From DATDPM01 sp041498815 (lineage in GTDB: Bacteria > Pseudomonadota > Alphaproteobacteria > DATDPM01), in NCBI GenBank assembly GCA_041498815.1, contig JBGQJC010000058.1, positions 1 to 7,854 on the forward strand: a stretch of 7,854 bases of DNA, given 5' to 3'. Numbering within the stretch: the stretch's first letter is position 1; each line of letters opens with the position of its first letter. The notes under the pieces are model-generated. The model made no database searches and was not told the origin of the DNA. It saw nothing but the letters and a program-made list of their open reading frames with translations. Shown here in pieces: positions 6,702 through 7,854 of this stretch. A program made the translations under genes and the position numbers.

Positions 6702-6707
6702 TTGCAT

Positions 6708-6730
6708 CGCTGCGGCATAAGGCCGCAGCG
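6708..6730. repeat. 9-bp perfect stem hairpin
   Basis: CGCTGCGGC (6708-6716), loop ATAAG, and GCCGCAGCG (6722-6730) form the strongest hairpin in the window. The right arm with its preceding G (GGCCGCAGCG) also occurs at 6483-6492, near the coxB end of the same intergenic region. It is not followed by a T-run on either strand, so it is not a normal terminator. A dispersed palindromic repeat or a regulatory structure is more likely. Confidence 0.7.
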
Positions 6731-6793
6731 TCAAGGCTTTAGCGGGATCGTGAGCGCAGCGCGAGCCCTCGCATCGGGGCCTTGGTCTTCCCA

Positions 6794-6799
6794 TATGCT
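6794..6799 (+). promoter_or_regulatory. possible -10 box for tldD
   Basis: TATGCT lies 30 nt upstream of the tldD start codon and would give a short leader of about 24 nt. No recognisable -35 hexamer is found at the proper distance, so this is a weak candidate. Confidence 0.2.
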
Positions 6800-6814
6800 G
6801 GTGGCGAGTGGTGC

Positions 6815-6822
6815 GAGGGAGA
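6815..6822 (+). promoter_or_regulatory. ribosome-binding site of tldD
   Basis: GAGGGAGA ends 7 nt before the ATG at 6830. This is a strong Shine-Dalgarno match and supports that start for tldD. Confidence 0.75.
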
Positions 6823-6829
6823 CGACGCG

Positions 6830-7854
6830 ATGGCGGATTTCGCCGCAACCGAGAAATTGTTCTTCGAGCGCGCCGGGCTGGAGCGCGGCCGGGTCGTGGA
6901 GTTGGTGAACGACGCGGTCAAGGGCGCCGATGACGGCGAGCTGTTCCTCGAATACCGCCAGTCGGAAAGCCTCACCTTCGACGACGGCCACCTCAAAAAC
7001 GCGAGTTTCGATGCCAGCCAGGGATTCGGGCTGCGCGCGGTCACGGGCGAAACGACGGGGCTCGCCCACGCTTCGGAGTTGAGCATCGAGGCGATCGCGC
7101 GCGCGGCCGAAACCGTGAAATCGGTGCGCTCGGGGCGGGGCGGCACGCTCGCCCTGCCGCCCCAAGGCACCAACCGGAATCTCTATACCGACGACAATCC
7201 GCTGAACGGCGTGGAATTCGCCGCCAAGGTCGCGTTGCTTTCCGAGATCGACTCGTATGCCCGCGCCAAGGACCCCCGCGTGTGCCAGGTTTCGGCCTCG
7301 CTCACCGGCTCCTGGCAGGCGGTCAAGATCATCCGGCCGGACGGGGCCGAGGTCGGCGACATCCGGCCGCTCGTGCGCCTCAACGTCCAGGTCATCGTCG
7401 AAAAAGACGGGCGCATGGAATCGGGGAGTTTCGGCTCGGGCGGGCGCGTCAACTATGACGGATTTCTGGACGCCGGCAGCTGGAAGGCCTCGGTGGACGA
7501 AGCGTTGCGCCAGGCATTGGTCAATCTCGAGTCGGTGGCAGCGCCGGCGGGTGAAATGCCGGTGGTGCTGGGCCCCGGTTGGCCGGGGATCCTGCTCCAC
7601 GAAGCGATAGGCCACGGGCTCGAGGGCGACTTCAACCGCAAGAAAACCTCGGTCTTCTCCGGGCTGATGAACGAGCGCATCGCATCGCCGGGCGTCACCG
7701 TGGTGGACGACGGGACGCTTCCCGACCGGCGCGGCTCGCTCACCGTGGATGATGAAGGCACGCCCAGCTCCTGCACGACGCTGATCGAAGACGGCAAGCT
7801 CGTCCATTACATGCAGGATCGCCTGAACGCACGCCTCATGGGCATGAAAGCCAC
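6830..7854 (+). CDS. tldD: TldD-family metalloprotease, N-terminal two-thirds
   Basis: Partial gene; 341 codons are visible and the frame is open to the right edge. TldD pairs with TldE/PmbA to form a zinc protease that degrades or matures small peptides (for example microcin B17 and CcdA in Escherichia coli). The start MADFAATEKLFFERAGL, the segment LEYRQSESLTFDDGHLKNAS near residues 40-60 and GFGLRAVTGETTGLAHASEL match the family's N-terminal domain. The zinc-site motif HEAIGHGLEGDF begins at His257 (His257, Glu258, His262). The stretch from KTSVFSGL through DDGTLPDRRGSL to DDEGTPSSCTTLIEDG is also typical. The family is usually about 470-480 residues, so roughly 130-140 are missing off the edge. 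A strong ribosome-binding site supports the ATG at 6830. It is transcribed away from the cox operon; tldD beside coxB is an arrangement I recall from many alphaproteobacteria. Confidence 0.96.
   Translation, partial: MADFAATEKLFFERAGLERGRVVELVNDAVKGADDGELFLEYRQSESLTFDDGHLKNASFDASQGFGLRAVTGETTGLAHASELSIEAIARAAETVKSVRSGRGGTLALPPQGTNRNLYTDDNPLNGVEFAAKVALLSEIDSYARAKDPRVCQVSASLTGSWQAVKIIRPDGAEVGDIRPLVRLNVQVIVEKDGRMESGSFGSGGRVNYDGFLDAGSWKASVDEALRQALVNLESVAAPAGEMPVVLGPGWPGILLHEAIGHGLEGDFNRKKTSVFSGLMNERIASPGVTVVDDGTLPDRRGSLTVDDEGTPSSCTTLIEDGKLVHYMQDRLNARLMGMKA

Larger units (their letters stand above)
6404..6829. other. divergent intergenic region between coxB and tldD
   Basis: This 426-nt stretch must hold the promoters for both the leftward cox operon and rightward tldD. 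I find no convincing coding sequence. The left part, next to coxB (about 6404-6590), has no strong structure except a less GC-rich patch at 6521-6541 with TTAGAAT and CATATAC, the likeliest place for a promoter, though no good -35/-10 pair is visible on either strand. The middle (6591-6730) is packed with inverted repeats, listed separately. The right part holds a TATGCT box and the tldD ribosome-binding site. None of the hairpins has a following T-run on either strand, so they are not intrinsic terminators, and none would be needed between divergent genes. Confidence 0.7.

Noticed and set aside
6564..6848. 94-codon minus-strand frame across the intergenic palindromes
   Set aside because: It starts inside tldD, runs through the hairpins and has an Arg/Pro-rich composition with no recognised domain. 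It is more likely an open frame made by repeat DNA than a gene.
6731..7807. 358-codon open frame on the minus strand opposite tldD
   Set aside because: It is the antisense of an unmistakable tldD with its zinc motif, lacks recognisable domains and is rich in Arg and Ala. Long antisense frames are common at this GC content.

Overview
This GC-rich window looks like chromosomal DNA of an alphaproteobacterium, possibly Rhodospirillales-like. That placement is inferred from gene order and protein character, not from a search. It holds most of an aa3-type cytochrome c oxidase locus on the minus strand, with the start of a divergent tldD gene on the plus strand. I see no mobile element, CRISPR array, rRNA or tRNA.

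Layout in plus-strand coordinates: 1-227, the first 75 codons of an M32-family carboxypeptidase (minus, runs off the left edge); 232-969, surf1; 953-1324, a small DUF983 zinc-ribbon membrane protein; 1350-2183, coxC (subunit III); 2257-2835, ctaG (CuB insertion); 2832-2972, a 46-codon coxF-like gene; 2969-3889, ctaB (heme O synthase); 3920-5500, coxA (subunit I); 5531-6403, coxB (subunit II); 6404-6829, a 426-nt divergent intergenic region rich in inverted repeats; 6830-7854, the first 341 codons of tldD (plus, runs off the right edge). Transcription of the oxidase cluster runs right to left, so the order of expression is coxB, coxA, ctaB, coxF, ctaG, coxC, DUF983, surf1, M32 peptidase.

The minus-strand genes are tightly packed. 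Gaps are 30 nt (coxB-coxA and coxA-ctaB), there are ATGA overlaps at ctaB-coxF and coxF-ctaG, then 73 nt, 25 nt, a 17-nt overlap, and 4 nt before the peptidase. This points to one operon read from the coxB side. The products fit one pathway. CoxA, CoxB and CoxC form the catalytic core. CtaB makes heme O, the precursor of heme A. CtaG delivers copper to CuB, SURF1 assists heme a insertion, and the CoxF-like protein and DUF983 protein are probable small assembly or accessory proteins. Heme A synthase (ctaA) is not in the window. Metal and heme ligands of CoxA and CoxB are all present, so the oxidase looks functional.

No wholly new system is evident. The points most worth checking are the tiny coxF-like gene, a cluster of strong palindromes between coxB and tldD, an unusual cysteine pair in CoxB, a perfect 12-bp palindrome just upstream of the DUF983 start, and the peptidase apparently co-transcribed at the end of the operon.
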